Below, piece after piece: positions 26,466 to 34,793 of a DNA stretch of 64,000 bases (position 1 is the first letter of the stretch; each line of letters opens with the position of its first letter). The stretch is taken from assembly GCA_963678565.1 (NCBI GenBank), contig OY782875.1, positions 2,232,001-2,296,000 of the forward strand. Reading direction: 5' to 3'. The stretch comes from SKHV01 sp963678565. Lineage in GTDB: Bacteria; Bacteroidota; Bacteroidia; Bacteroidales; Prolixibacteraceae. The position numbers and the translations under genes are program-made. Under the pieces are notes generated by a model. The model did no database searches, had not been told where the DNA came from, and saw only the letters and a list, made by a program, of their open reading frames with translations.

Positions 26466-26566
26466 ACAGTATTTTTATGATTTCAATGACTTTATCTAGC
26501 ATGTAATAAACATTACTTGAATAAATATCAATTAGATATATTTCTTTATATTTGAAAATCATCATT

Positions 26567-26657
26567 GGAGCTAGATGCATGACTGGCTATTTTACTTTTA
26601 TTAATTGGTTTGACCGCCGTAAAGGGTTAATAAAAAAAGGGTAATGCATCTAGTTCC
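26567..26657. repeat. Inverted-repeat pair of 14 bp around an 63-bp spacer
   Basis: GGAGCTAGATGCAT (26567-26580) and ATGCATCTAGTTCC (26644-26657) are complementary at 13 of 14 positions. The right arm holds the TAG stop of gene 26650-27621. It may be a small mobile element remnant or a long hairpin at the 3' end of the gene. The 100 bp between attC 25 and the left arm show nothing else I can identify. Confidence 0.5.
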
Positions 26658-27621
26658 GTTGATGTACACTGTAAAACCATACCTTACTCTGATTTTTATT
26701 TTTTTTAATTCTCTTCAATAGAATTACTTGTACAATAATATCACTCATATTTTTACTTTTTACGATACATCTTAATCCAATCTTTTGTTCTATTTCAAAT
26801 TCATTCTCCTTTTGTGATAAAATGTAGTAATCGTCTGATTCTTCAATAATTTGCTTTGCCATTCCTAAAAGCCGAAGAGATAAAACCCTTCTTGTTTGCC
26901 CTCTCCTGCTTAAAAGAATATGTCTCCACGCGATTTTTGAGATTATTACTTTTGTTCCAAGAGCATTACAAAAACAATTGCATTCTTGGTTATTCTTCCA
27001 CTTCAAATAGAACTCACGAGCTTTGTTCCTGATATCAGATGAATTAAATAATTTGATACTATCTTGACATGCTTCTATAATTTGTAGATTCTTATTTTCA
27101 AGTATTTTACGAGCAAGATTTAGAAATGCCCCTTTACTATGCTCTCCAAATGTATTTTTTCTTGGAATTCTTAATAAAGTTAATGTGCCTTCAGGTCTAA
27201 TATCCTTATCTTTAAGATTTACCCACCATGCTTTGGGAAGTAATCTGTTTTCTTTCCAGTCATTTTTATCTTTATCATTAGATAATATATGCGGATTAAT
27301 AAAAATTAGAACAGCCGGTTCATTCTGTTTATTCCAATATTCAAGATGTTTAATAAGACTCATTGGATCGTCAATAGATAAACGTATTTCGTTCTTGTCA
27401 AAACTTGAGATATATCCTTTCCCACATTTAATTTGAACGTTTACCTTAACACCTAAGTCAATACCTTTTTTCCTTAATATAATTTCACCATCAATTCCTT
27501 TGTCATTTCTTTGGTCATATTCTTGCCATCCGCATTCCCAAAATTCACGAACATATTGAGATACTAATCTTGTTCCAGTAGCTTCATTTATGATTCTTTG
27601 TCGAAACAATTTATCTGACAT
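26650..27621 (-). CDS. DUF4365 domain protein (PD-(D/E)XK-like)
   Basis: 323 residues. The N-terminal domain (about 8-165) matches DUF4365: RQRIINEATGTRLVSQ, then a GWQEYDQRNDKGIDGEI strand with the acidic Asp and Glu, and VKVNVQIKCGKGY with the Gln-x-Lys core of a PD-(D/E)XK-like fold. DUF4365 domains occur in restriction and defence proteins, often joined to sensors or NTPases. The C-terminal 150 residues contain a C-rich NNQECNCFCNALG segment and no known domain. Single-gene cassette. A nuclease-based defence role is plausible, inferred from family and context. Confidence 0.7.
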   Translation of the reverse strand: MSDKLFRQRIINEATGTRLVSQYVREFWECGWQEYDQRNDKGIDGEIILRKKGIDLGVKVNVQIKCGKGYISSFDKNEIRLSIDDPMSLIKHLEYWNKQNEPAVLIFINPHILSNDKDKNDWKENRLLPKAWWVNLKDKDIRPEGTLTLLRIPRKNTFGEHSKGAFLNLARKILENKNLQIIEACQDSIKLFNSSDIRNKAREFYLKWKNNQECNCFCNALGTKVIISKIAWRHILLSRRGQTRRVLSLRLLGMAKQIIEESDDYYILSQKENEFEIEQKIGLRCIVKSKNMSDIIVQVILLKRIKKNKNQSKVWFYSVHQRN

Positions 27622-27669
27622 AGTCTATAGAGTTAAATTTGCCAACTAACATTGCGGAATTTATATTGT

Positions 27670-27800
27670 GCCTAACGAAAAATTGCATGTTGCGTTGTGG
27701 ATTGCGAGAGCTTTCCTGTCCGCGTACCACCAAAGGTAGTACGAATAGCCGAGGCTGGCAAACCACCTGAGCCACAATGAAATATGCAAAATGTTAGCAA
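27670..27800 (-). other. attC site 26 (singleton core)
   Basis: Boxes GCCTAAC and GTTAGCA. Arms AATTGCATGTTG and ATATGCAAAAT pair. The next cassette end GTTAGCAAC matches GTTGCTAAC at 33797-33805, giving a 6-kb cassette. Confidence 0.85.
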
Positions 27801-27919
27801 CTGGGTTTAGATTTTTATTTTGTTTATCAATATTAATCAAACCCAATGACATTCCAAGCTAAACTTGCTGGCTTTTGTAACGAAGAACAAAATTTATTTT
27901 GGGGGGGAGGGAAATCGTA
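27801..27919. other. Non-coding 3' region with a G-rich tract
   Basis: Between attC 26 and the terminator I see no gene. A G-tract, GGGGGGGAGGG at about 27901-27911, is unusual in this AT-rich window. Confidence 0.4.
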
Positions 27920-27939
27920 AAAAGCCTGAGAAGGCTTTT
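27920..27939 (-). terminator. Intrinsic terminator of the six-gene operon
   Basis: AAAAGCCT and AGGCTTTT form an 8-bp perfect stem with a 4-nt loop. Read on the minus strand the stem is followed by a T-run. It lies 57 bp after the methyltransferase stop and ends the operon 27996-33516. Confidence 0.75.
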
Positions 27940-27995
27940 ATATTTTAAAGTTGATCGTTTGCTATAATCTACAGTGTAAATTGAAAATTTATGAC

Positions 27996-28820
27996 TTAAA
28001 TAGTTGATTTAATATTTAACCTCTTTTTTGACATTTCAATGAATTCCTTTTTTATATCTATTCCTATAAATTTTCTATTATGCATAACACATGCTTCACC
28101 AACAGTGCTAGTACCACAGAAAGGATCAAGAACAACTTCATTTTCCTTCGTAGAACTTTTTATGCAAGGTTCAATTAAATCTAAAGGAAAAGTCGCATAA
28201 TGATTACCGTAGAATTTATTTAAATTGATTGACCAAACAGAACGTAAAATCTTACTATCATCTTTATTAACTAATGCCTTATTGTTGAAATAATATTTTT
28301 CAGATTTTGAAAGAAGGAATATATATTCATGATTCCGATATGGTCTATCCTTAACGCTTTCTGGCATTGCATTTGGTTTATGCCAGATAATATCACATCT
28401 TAAATACCAACCAATTTCCTGCAATTTGAAAACAAGATGCCAAGGAATTCCAATCAGATCTTTGTTTTTTAACCCCACAGGATTGTCTGGACGAAAGCTC
28501 ATAGATCTTGCTCCATTCTTTTTATCTACAGATCTGTATTTTCTATTGCCGCTTGTATATGAATCGCCAATGTTTAGCCACAATGTACCGTCATCTTTAA
28601 GAATTCTCTTAAGTTCAGTAAAAACCGAAATTAAATTAGAATAGTATTCATTTATAGAATGTTCTAAGCCAATTTGATCTTTAGTACCATAGTCTCTTAA
28701 ACCCCAATATGGTGGAGAAGTAATAATGCAATCTATACTTTTGTCTGATAATGTTGGTAAAATACTTAAAGAATCTCCTAAAATTAATGAAGATGATTTA
28801 TCAGAATTTTTATCAAACAT
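27996..28820 (-). CDS. DNA methyltransferase, N4/N6 beta class
   Basis: 274 residues. The catalytic motif IV TSPPY (34-38) precedes the SAM-binding motif I DPFCGT (232-237), the beta-class order, and a further ILKDDGTLWLNIGDSY segment is typical of N6/N4 methylases. It should transfer a methyl group to adenine N6 or cytosine N4. No restriction endonuclease is adjacent. It is the last gene of a six-gene cassette operon with a GHKL ATPase, a STAS-like protein and a protease-dCTP deaminase fusion, so it may mark self DNA for that system. Start 3 bp after the previous stop. Confidence 0.88.
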   Translation of the reverse strand: MFDKNSDKSSSLILGDSLSILPTLSDKSIDCIITSPPYWGLRDYGTKDQIGLEHSINEYYSNLISVFTELKRILKDDGTLWLNIGDSYTSGNRKYRSVDKKNGARSMSFRPDNPVGLKNKDLIGIPWHLVFKLQEIGWYLRCDIIWHKPNAMPESVKDRPYRNHEYIFLLSKSEKYYFNNKALVNKDDSKILRSVWSINLNKFYGNHYATFPLDLIEPCIKSSTKENEVVLDPFCGTSTVGEACVMHNRKFIGIDIKKEFIEMSKKRLNIKSTI

Positions 28821-28823
28821 ATA

Positions 28824-29234
28824 TTATAATCTTTCGCCAATCTCAATAGCCATTTCAATTGTTTTTGTATCCTCACTCTTCTTCGCTAAATCAATATAGT
28901 GATATACAATTTTTTTTATATCGTTATAAAGCAAATCCTTTATTGTTTTTTCAAGATTCTTATATGACGTTATAATAAGACCTAATGATTCGCCGAGATT
29001 TAATAGAACATCAAAAGAATCCAAGTTGTATATCAAGTTTGAATTAAAAGCCTTAAACTCATTTTTAAGCTTTTCTGCTTGAGGAGATGGATTTTGTGAA
29101 AGAATCATCAAAATACTATCTACATGTTCTTTCATCTCAATTTTTTTGTACCTAAATGTTGAAGACATTGAAGCTAGATTATTTGCTTTGTATCCATCTA
29201 AGAAACCAGAAAAGTTTGATTTTTTTGATTCCAT
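28824..29234 (-). CDS. Helical hypothetical protein of the 6-kb operon
   Basis: 136 residues, all predicted helix, no signal or membrane segment. Features are a KYKANN-like basic start, an amphipathic stretch around 45-65 (NPSPQAEKLKNEFKAF) and a Lys-rich C-terminal half. No domain recognised. Tightly packed: 2 bp after the membrane-protein stop and 3 bp before the methyltransferase start. Probably a structural or regulatory partner of the operon, a role inferred only from position. Confidence 0.7.
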   Translation of the reverse strand: MESKKSNFSGFLDGYKANNLASMSSTFRYKKIEMKEHVDSILMILSQNPSPQAEKLKNEFKAFNSNLIYNLDSFDVLLNLGESLGLIITSYKNLEKTIKDLLYNDIKKIVYHYIDLAKKSEDTKTIEMAIEIGERL

Positions 29235-29236
29235 AA

Positions 29237-29935
29237 TTATTTAAATTTTTTTAGTAAATCGTTTAACTTATTAAAACGTATTTCCTCAGCAATATTACTG
29301 CTTTTGGACGAAATTGTATCCATAAATGAAGTGACAACTTCTTCAAGTAATTCAATTCCAGTGGTTCTAGCAATAACAACTCCAAGATTAATTGATTTAG
29401 CTTTATTACTGCACTGTTCATTTGCTAATTTAATTAAGTCATCTGCTAAAAGTTTTTGCTCCTCTGCTGGCACATTCTTCATCATACTAAGGCAGGTTAA
29501 AGGAAGATCTTTTTTTGCTTTCTCAAAGTCAACATCTTTCATAATAACTTTAATTCTTTTGTAATCATCTATTGATCTCTTTTGGTCAAATTCCCTATCA
29601 GCTTGGTTGAGAAATACATTTGTAATTGAAGCAAAACCTGCTTCAATATTTTTTCCTCCACTTTTTATACTTGCGACTGAACTTCTTAATATCACCATAG
29701 ATGAAGTACCAGCAATTAATATTTTACCAATTTCAGTTTCAGTTAAAGTTCCAAAATCAAGGTTATATTTAGAAATAAACCAATATGCTAACATTGAAGC
29801 TGAACCATTGATTGCAAAGTAGAACCAACTTGACCAAAATTTGAAAATCTGGCCGAATTTATTGTACCTGCTAATTAATTCAGCAAGAGCGGTTATCATT
29901 CCAATTAAGAATACTATTATATAGTAATAATTCAT
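29237..29935 (-). CDS. Membrane protein of the 6-kb operon
   Basis: 232 residues. Three hydrophobic segments at about 3-20, 33-55 and 70-86 put the N-terminal third in the inner membrane. The remaining 145 residues form a cytosolic helical domain with a DFEKAKKDLPLTCLSMMKNVP motif. Unknown family. Such short-TM plus soluble-domain proteins often serve as membrane-disrupting effectors in defence operons. That role is only suggested by context. Gap of 26 bp to the dCTP-deaminase fusion upstream. Confidence 0.7.
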   Translation of the reverse strand: MNYYYIIVFLIGMITALAELISRYNKFGQIFKFWSSWFYFAINGSASMLAYWFISKYNLDFGTLTETEIGKILIAGTSSMVILRSSVASIKSGGKNIEAGFASITNVFLNQADREFDQKRSIDDYKRIKVIMKDVDFEKAKKDLPLTCLSMMKNVPAEEQKLLADDLIKLANEQCSNKAKSINLGVVIARTTGIELLEEVVTSFMDTISSKSSNIAEEIRFNKLNDLLKKFK

Positions 29936-29961
29936 TAATAAATTGAATTTTGACTGTAAAT

Positions 29962-32133
29962 TTACTCTTTATTTAATTCATTTCTAATTTTATTAACCTC
30001 ATAATCTTTAAACTGCATACTATCATGATGTGTTAATAAACCTTTATACTTAGCATTTATATTTCTATTATAAGGCATTGCAGGCTTGCTTATTGTTAAA
30101 AAACGTAATTGCGCAATTCTTAGACCTGGGAATAATTTTATTGGATTTGGGCCAGCATTATAAATTTCAAAAGTAAGAACTCCCTCAAACCCTGGATCAA
30201 CAAACCCCGCGGTCATATGAATTTGTAAACCCAAACGAGCAAAACTACTTCTCCCTTCAACTTGTCCAGCTATATTAGAGGGAAGTTTTAAGTATTCCAT
30301 TGAATGACCTAATATAAATTGCCCCGGTGAAATAGTAACAAACTCTAGAAAATCTAGGTCTATCATCTTTGAATTATGTATCTTATTTGTGTTAGTCGAA
30401 TCTGAGAAATCAATTACACCATATTTCGTATGTAAATACAATTGAAATGAAGTTCCTAATCTAATATCGAAAGATGTCGAACCAAGTTGTTTCTCAATAT
30501 TAATAATTGGAATAATTTTAAGTTTATTATTCTTTAATAATTCAACAATCTCGAAGTCACATAATATACTTGAATTTAACCTATTATAATCATCACCTTT
30601 AATTAATAATTCTTTTGGATTTTCTATTAATTGATCATTGTCACACAACAAATCAAACCATTCAGAAACTTGTATTGATCTAAGAATTGATTTGTCAAAT
30701 CTATCAAAATCTTTAACAATGGAATGTAATAAATTAAGACCACTAGACGCATCGTTTGCTTCAAATTTGTTAAAAATCTCTTTTTTGAAACTATTATTTC
30801 GATACATCCACGCCGCTAAGAGAATTTCCTGAATATAGGTTGGCTTTTCTATTAAAGAATTTTCATTTATCCGTTTGCTTGGAATAGGTAATCCGTCACA
30901 AATTGATAAAAGAAGATTGTCAATTGTAATATGATTTATCTCTTGGGTATATTTAATTAGTGGTTTTAAATTTTTATTTAATGATTTTGAGTCAAATTGA
31001 ATTCCTATATTTTCAAGATTAAAAAAATAGTTTAAGAAATAAACTCTAAAATACAAAAACAACTGCCTAATATCGTCATTCTTATTAAAACCAAGGCTAT
31101 CGTCTTTATCAATTGTATCTAAAATAGCTTCTGATGAATGTATAAGATTTTTTAGCTCTTCAGAAAAGATATTTGGAAATCTATGCTCTAGTATTCTTTT
31201 AATTAAAGTTAACCGAAATAAGGCTTTAGGATAATATTCATCTACTTCATTTTGATCAAGTTTTTCCTGAAAAATAAAAGCAGAAAATTGTGAAAACCAA
31301 AATACAGGGCCTGTAACAAGACATGCAAATAAGTCACACCAACATTCAATCAGCCAACTTCTTATGTTTATTGTACTAGAAATGTGAGCAATAAATGTTA
31401 GTTGTATTTTGTCAAGTCCATTTTTAAAGTCCTTTTCTATATCATTATTATTAAAATAATCAATCTTATATAGTTTATGAGCTACTTCATGCATAAGTGT
31501 AGGCCACCGGCATGGATTATTCGCATCAATTCTAGGAATAGATATATGGAAGCCTTCTATTGAGTTTAAATCCTCTTTAAATTTAGAAATAGAATTTTGA
31601 TATTTTTGATTGAAGGAAGTAATATAATCATTTAAGTCACGTGACTTAAATTCAAAAACAGGATCCTTTAAATATGTAGACTCTCCAACTTCTTCACTTA
31701 AATAAATTGAAATAGAATTTTCTTGATTGTTTTTATTATGAGCGTGATTTACTACTTTATTCAAATTTACAACATGCTTATCTATAATTCTGCCAAATCT
31801 TTTTAGTTCTACAGGCTCAGAAGGACGAGGCAAATATCCAAGGTAATTCTTATGTAATTTATTTATACTGATTATTAATTTTTTAATTTCTTCAAAATGT
31901 TCTTTTTCATTAATTTCTTCTTTTTTTATTTCGGCATAAATATTTTCTGAAATTTCCAAAAACTTTACTAAACAGTCTATATAGCTTTGAATAAATATTA
32001 ATTTATCATTTACACTTTCGTCATCACCAGAATAAAACTGAACTTTTATTTCTTCAAGATGTATATAGAATCTTGAGATTCGTTCAATTAACTCAAACAG
32101 ATAATCAAGGGATATATTTTTATATTTTTCCAT
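29962..32133 (-). CDS. Zinc-metalloprotease-like / dCTP-deaminase (Dcd) fusion protein
   Basis: About 723 residues from ATG at 32131-32133. A GTG 30 bp upstream is the alternative and is less likely. The middle region has a zinc-protease motif MHEVAHKLY (HExxH) followed about 45 residues later by IECWCDLFAC, a plausible third ligand, suggesting a membrane-free metallopeptidase. The C-terminal roughly 170 residues are a canonical dCTP deaminase/dUTPase-fold domain: STSFDIRLG, GQVEGRSSFARLGL and TAGFVDPGFEGVLTFEIYN. That family converts dCTP to dUTP, and depleting dCTP is a known anti-phage strategy. The fusion to a protease-like region is unusual. It overlaps the STAS-like gene by 14 bp. Confidence 0.8.
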   Translation of the reverse strand: MEKYKNISLDYLFELIERISRFYIHLEEIKVQFYSGDDESVNDKLIFIQSYIDCLVKFLEISENIYAEIKKEEINEKEHFEEIKKLIISINKLHKNYLGYLPRPSEPVELKRFGRIIDKHVVNLNKVVNHAHNKNNQENSISIYLSEEVGESTYLKDPVFEFKSRDLNDYITSFNQKYQNSISKFKEDLNSIEGFHISIPRIDANNPCRWPTLMHEVAHKLYKIDYFNNNDIEKDFKNGLDKIQLTFIAHISSTINIRSWLIECWCDLFACLVTGPVFWFSQFSAFIFQEKLDQNEVDEYYPKALFRLTLIKRILEHRFPNIFSEELKNLIHSSEAILDTIDKDDSLGFNKNDDIRQLFLYFRVYFLNYFFNLENIGIQFDSKSLNKNLKPLIKYTQEINHITIDNLLLSICDGLPIPSKRINENSLIEKPTYIQEILLAAWMYRNNSFKKEIFNKFEANDASSGLNLLHSIVKDFDRFDKSILRSIQVSEWFDLLCDNDQLIENPKELLIKGDDYNRLNSSILCDFEIVELLKNNKLKIIPIINIEKQLGSTSFDIRLGTSFQLYLHTKYGVIDFSDSTNTNKIHNSKMIDLDFLEFVTISPGQFILGHSMEYLKLPSNIAGQVEGRSSFARLGLQIHMTAGFVDPGFEGVLTFEIYNAGPNPIKLFPGLRIAQLRFLTISKPAMPYNRNINAKYKGLLTHHDSMQFKDYEVNKIRNELNKE

Positions 32134-32548
32134 ACTCAAATTTTTGAACTTCTTTATCTGCACGATTAACTACTAAAATCTCAAGATTTATATTATAACT
32201 TAATATTTTAGAGTTTACAATATTTTTTAACTCCTCAATTTTTAACTCTTTATCTGCTTGGATATTAAAAAACTGACTGCCAAGAAGAAGTAGGTTGAGA
32301 ATTGTTGATTCAGGTAAATAATAATCATGAAGTATTAGCAGCTTTTTTATTCCTTTCAAATCCTTCAATTGGTCAAGAATTCTATCAATAATTTGACTTG
32401 TTGCAGGATAGTCAATAAAACAATGCTTCAAATTTAGTTCTATTTGATTATTCGATTCGATATCAATTTTCTCAATGATTTCTGAAATTTCAGAGAAATC
32501 ACCTAAATCATTGATTCCATATTTTTCATAAATAGCTATTTTTTTCAT
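32120..32548 (-). CDS. STAS-like (DUF4325-type) protein
   Basis: 142 residues, alternating beta/alpha. A strand-turn YGINDLGDFSEISEIIEKI, a LNLKHCFIDYPATSQIIDRIL segment (Asp-tipped loop then helix) and KKLLILHDYY fit a STAS-like fold, often paired with GHKL ATPases as anti-sigma-antagonist-type switches. It lies between a GHKL ATPase gene (4-bp ATGA overlap) and the protease-dCTP-deaminase gene. It is probably the regulated partner of that ATPase. Assignment by pattern only. Confidence 0.6.
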   Translation of the reverse strand: MKKIAIYEKYGINDLGDFSEISEIIEKIDIESNNQIELNLKHCFIDYPATSQIIDRILDQLKDLKGIKKLLILHDYYLPESTILNLLLLGSQFFNIQADKELKIEELKNIVNSKILSYNINLEILVVNRADKEVQKFEYGKI

Positions 32549-33516
32549 TTTATTTTTTTTGCCATTAATTTACCATAATAATAAAAGCCAACGGGTTTAC
32601 CAATGCTGTAGAAATTCTTCCTAATTTCACCATGTGTTAAAGATTTTATTTTACTTATCAGACCTCTGCTTTCAGCATCAAATATTGAGAGATTTAGATC
32701 AATTTTATAAGAACCTGTAAGTATTATCGACATACCTATGCCTTTATTATTTAGAGACTCCATCTTTGTAGTAAATCCTTTAGAAAGTGCGGATCTATAT
32801 GTTTGAGTTAAGTCCCAATATTTATATCTTTTTAATTTATCTTCTGGCAGATTATTCTTGATATGCATATTAATACCTTCTCCTAAGTCACCAATTGAGA
32901 AAATAATCTCAATAACACTTTTATCATACGAAAAAATAATATCCATACCAATAAATGCATTTTCATTTGTATGATCTGCTGAGTTTTTTACTATTTCATT
33001 TAAAATTAAAGTAAGTTGAGACAAATTAAAATCATATTCTTCATAATATGGATTAAGTATTTGGTAAATCCAATCTCGTAAATTTTTTAATTTGTCTCTT
33101 CGGTTTGTTACTTCTTGGAAATTAATAAGTTGAATGGGGAATGAATGTATTTCATTCCCATTATTCTCAATATTAATAATTTTATTCTCACTAAAATCTG
33201 AAAACGACTTATCCCAAAATAATCCATTATTAGGGGCATATTTATCTAAGATATTGAAAAAATTAAGACATATAATCTTATTAAAAGTTTCTGAAATTAA
33301 TTGGTTATGAGTTTCCCATGTTTTATTATTATCAGAATCACGAATAAGTTTAATAAATCTAATTAGCAAAGGTGCAAGACTGGAAGAGTATGCAGATGTA
33401 CAATTTGAGAAATCTATAAAAACATCTTGATTTTTATTTTCAATATTTTGCCAAGGAATTAATAGAGGAATGTATCCTTCAATTTCAGGCCATATTTTAA
33501 TCTGGATACTTTTCAT
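32545..33516 (-). CDS. GHKL-type ATPase with N-terminal STAS-like region
   Basis: 323 residues. The N-terminal half holds a FIDFSNCTSAYSSSLAPLL pattern, reminiscent of STAS-type domains. The C-terminal GHKL ATPase has an N box LILNEIVKNSADH (170-182), G1 box GDLGEGI (209-215) and G2 box NKGIGMS (257-263). Such ATPases act as serine-kinase-like anti-sigma switches or sensors. No phosphoacceptor His is seen, so this is not a classic histidine kinase. First credible gene of the operon, about 290 bp from attC 27. Confidence 0.75.
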   Translation of the reverse strand: MKSIQIKIWPEIEGYIPLLIPWQNIENKNQDVFIDFSNCTSAYSSSLAPLLIRFIKLIRDSDNNKTWETHNQLISETFNKIICLNFFNILDKYAPNNGLFWDKSFSDFSENKIINIENNGNEIHSFPIQLINFQEVTNRRDKLKNLRDWIYQILNPYYEEYDFNLSQLTLILNEIVKNSADHTNENAFIGMDIIFSYDKSVIEIIFSIGDLGEGINMHIKNNLPEDKLKRYKYWDLTQTYRSALSKGFTTKMESLNNKGIGMSIILTGSYKIDLNLSIFDAESRGLISKIKSLTHGEIRKNFYSIGKPVGFYYYGKLMAKKIK

Positions 33517-33798
33517 ATTTTATTATATATGGAAATATAATCAATGGATATAACCTTTACAAATTTTAAGTTTTCATAATAGTGTATATAGTTCTGGGAT
33601 TTCAAATGATATAACAGAAAATCAAATATTGAAATTGATAATAAATCCAATTGCCCGTTAGGGCAAACATGGGGAGGGGAAAAATAAATTTCATCAAGTT
33701 TGCAGTGTCTTTTCATTAAAGGTTGTCTTTCAGTTTTACTGTCGTTTTTTAAGTGTTATATCTCTTTTCATAGCACTGAACTGTTTTTTTTACCTTGT
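33517..33798. other. Leader region of the 6-kb cassette operon
   Basis: About 280 bp between the first operon gene and attC 27, longer than other cassette leaders here, so it may hold a promoter. A 67-residue ORF (33513-33716) overlaps the ATPase start by ATGA but has chance-like composition and I do not call it. The segment is AT-rich and has a GGGGAGGGG tract at about 33670. Confidence 0.4.
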
Positions 33799-33929
33799 TG
33801 CTAACGGTCACCTGTATGTGGCGTAGCCGATTGCGGGCTACTATCCTGTCAAACCAAGATGAAGTAGATGCGGGTGATGAACCTACAATAACCCACAAAA
33901 CCGGCTATGACATATACAGATTGTTATGC
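33799..33929 (-). other. attC site 27 (singleton core)
   Basis: Boxes TGCTAAC and GTTATGC. Arms ACCTGTATGTGGCGTAGCCG and CGGCTATGACATATACAGATT pair. It closes the CBASS cassette. Confidence 0.85.
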
Positions 33930-33938
33930 CTTCGTTGT

Positions 33939-34793
33939 TTATTGTTTTTTATCAATCCATTTGAGATTTTGAGCAGATTTTGTATGAGGTGCTATTTCAA
34001 AAACTTGTTCTTTAGTCCTTTCGTCATGACCGAGCCTTTGTATGAGATAATCATCAACCCAAATATATTGTTCTTTATTCCCGTTTCTAAGAAGTTCTTC
34101 TAAAACTGGTCTTTGTTCATCATTTACAACAAGGTCGTATATTTCAAACAAAAACATCCCTTTACCACCACTATCCAAATTAAGAATTGGCGATTTAACA
34201 GTACCACGATATTTATAATCAATATATCTAAATTGTTTCCACGGTAAAATATCAGTAGTAATTAGTTCTTCGCAAAATTCTCTCCAAGGCGAAAGCTCTC
34301 TATCCTCTTTTGAATTGAACCATTCCAAAAATTCAATTACATTAACTCCTTTCATATAAACTCTTAAATCATTTTTCGCAATGCCATGTTCTGTTTCAAC
34401 CAATCTATCAGGTTTTATATTTAATTTTTCAAAAATTTTTTCAGAGCCAGGTAATGTTTTAAAAGCTCCACCAACGGGTTGGTAATAATTTCTTCTTCGA
34501 CTTTTTACCAATAAATATTTGTCGTCAACTTTTATTCTAAATAGGTAAGCAATTGAAAGTCTAACATCTTTTTTTCTCAAAAGAATTTGAGTTTGAAAGT
34601 AAAACCCCAAACGATTAACATTTTGAAGAAATTGAAGAATTCCAAATAACAAAATACCCCCCACTAATTCAATTGACAGATTATAAAATGTGCCTGAAAA
34701 TGAATCATCTGGATTTGCTGGAAATATTGTCCTAAAAGCAATGAAACCACCAAAAATGATTAATACGATAATATTAGAAAGTCTTGTTGTCAT
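33939..34793 (-). CDS. CBASS effector: 2TM plus SMODS-associated NUDIX domain
   Basis: 284 residues. Two N-terminal transmembrane segments (about 7-24 and 38-57) are followed by a NUDIX-fold domain (about 85-280) with a NUDIX-like box: VGGAF at about 108-112, then REFCEELI at about 171-178. The pairing of two TM helices with a SMODS-associated NUDIX domain is a known CBASS effector type. The nucleotide signal is thought to make it permeabilise the membrane. Last gene of a four-gene cassette operon with TRIP13, HORMA and CD-NTase. Start overlaps the TRIP13 stop by ATGA. Confidence 0.8.
   Translation of the reverse strand: MTTRLSNIIVLIIFGGFIAFRTIFPANPDDSFSGTFYNLSIELVGGILLFGILQFLQNVNRLGFYFQTQILLRKKDVRLSIAYLFRIKVDDKYLLVKSRRRNYYQPVGGAFKTLPGSEKIFEKLNIKPDRLVETEHGIAKNDLRVYMKGVNVIEFLEWFNSKEDRELSPWREFCEELITTDILPWKQFRYIDYKYRGTVKSPILNLDSGGKGMFLFEIYDLVVNDEQRPVLEELLRNGNKEQYIWVDDYLIQRLGHDERTKEQVFEIAPHTKSAQNLKWIDKKQ

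Noticed and set aside
33513..33716. 67-residue ORF overlapping the GHKL ATPase start by ATGA
   Set aside because: Random-looking composition in an AT-rich leader; the overlap alone is not enough.
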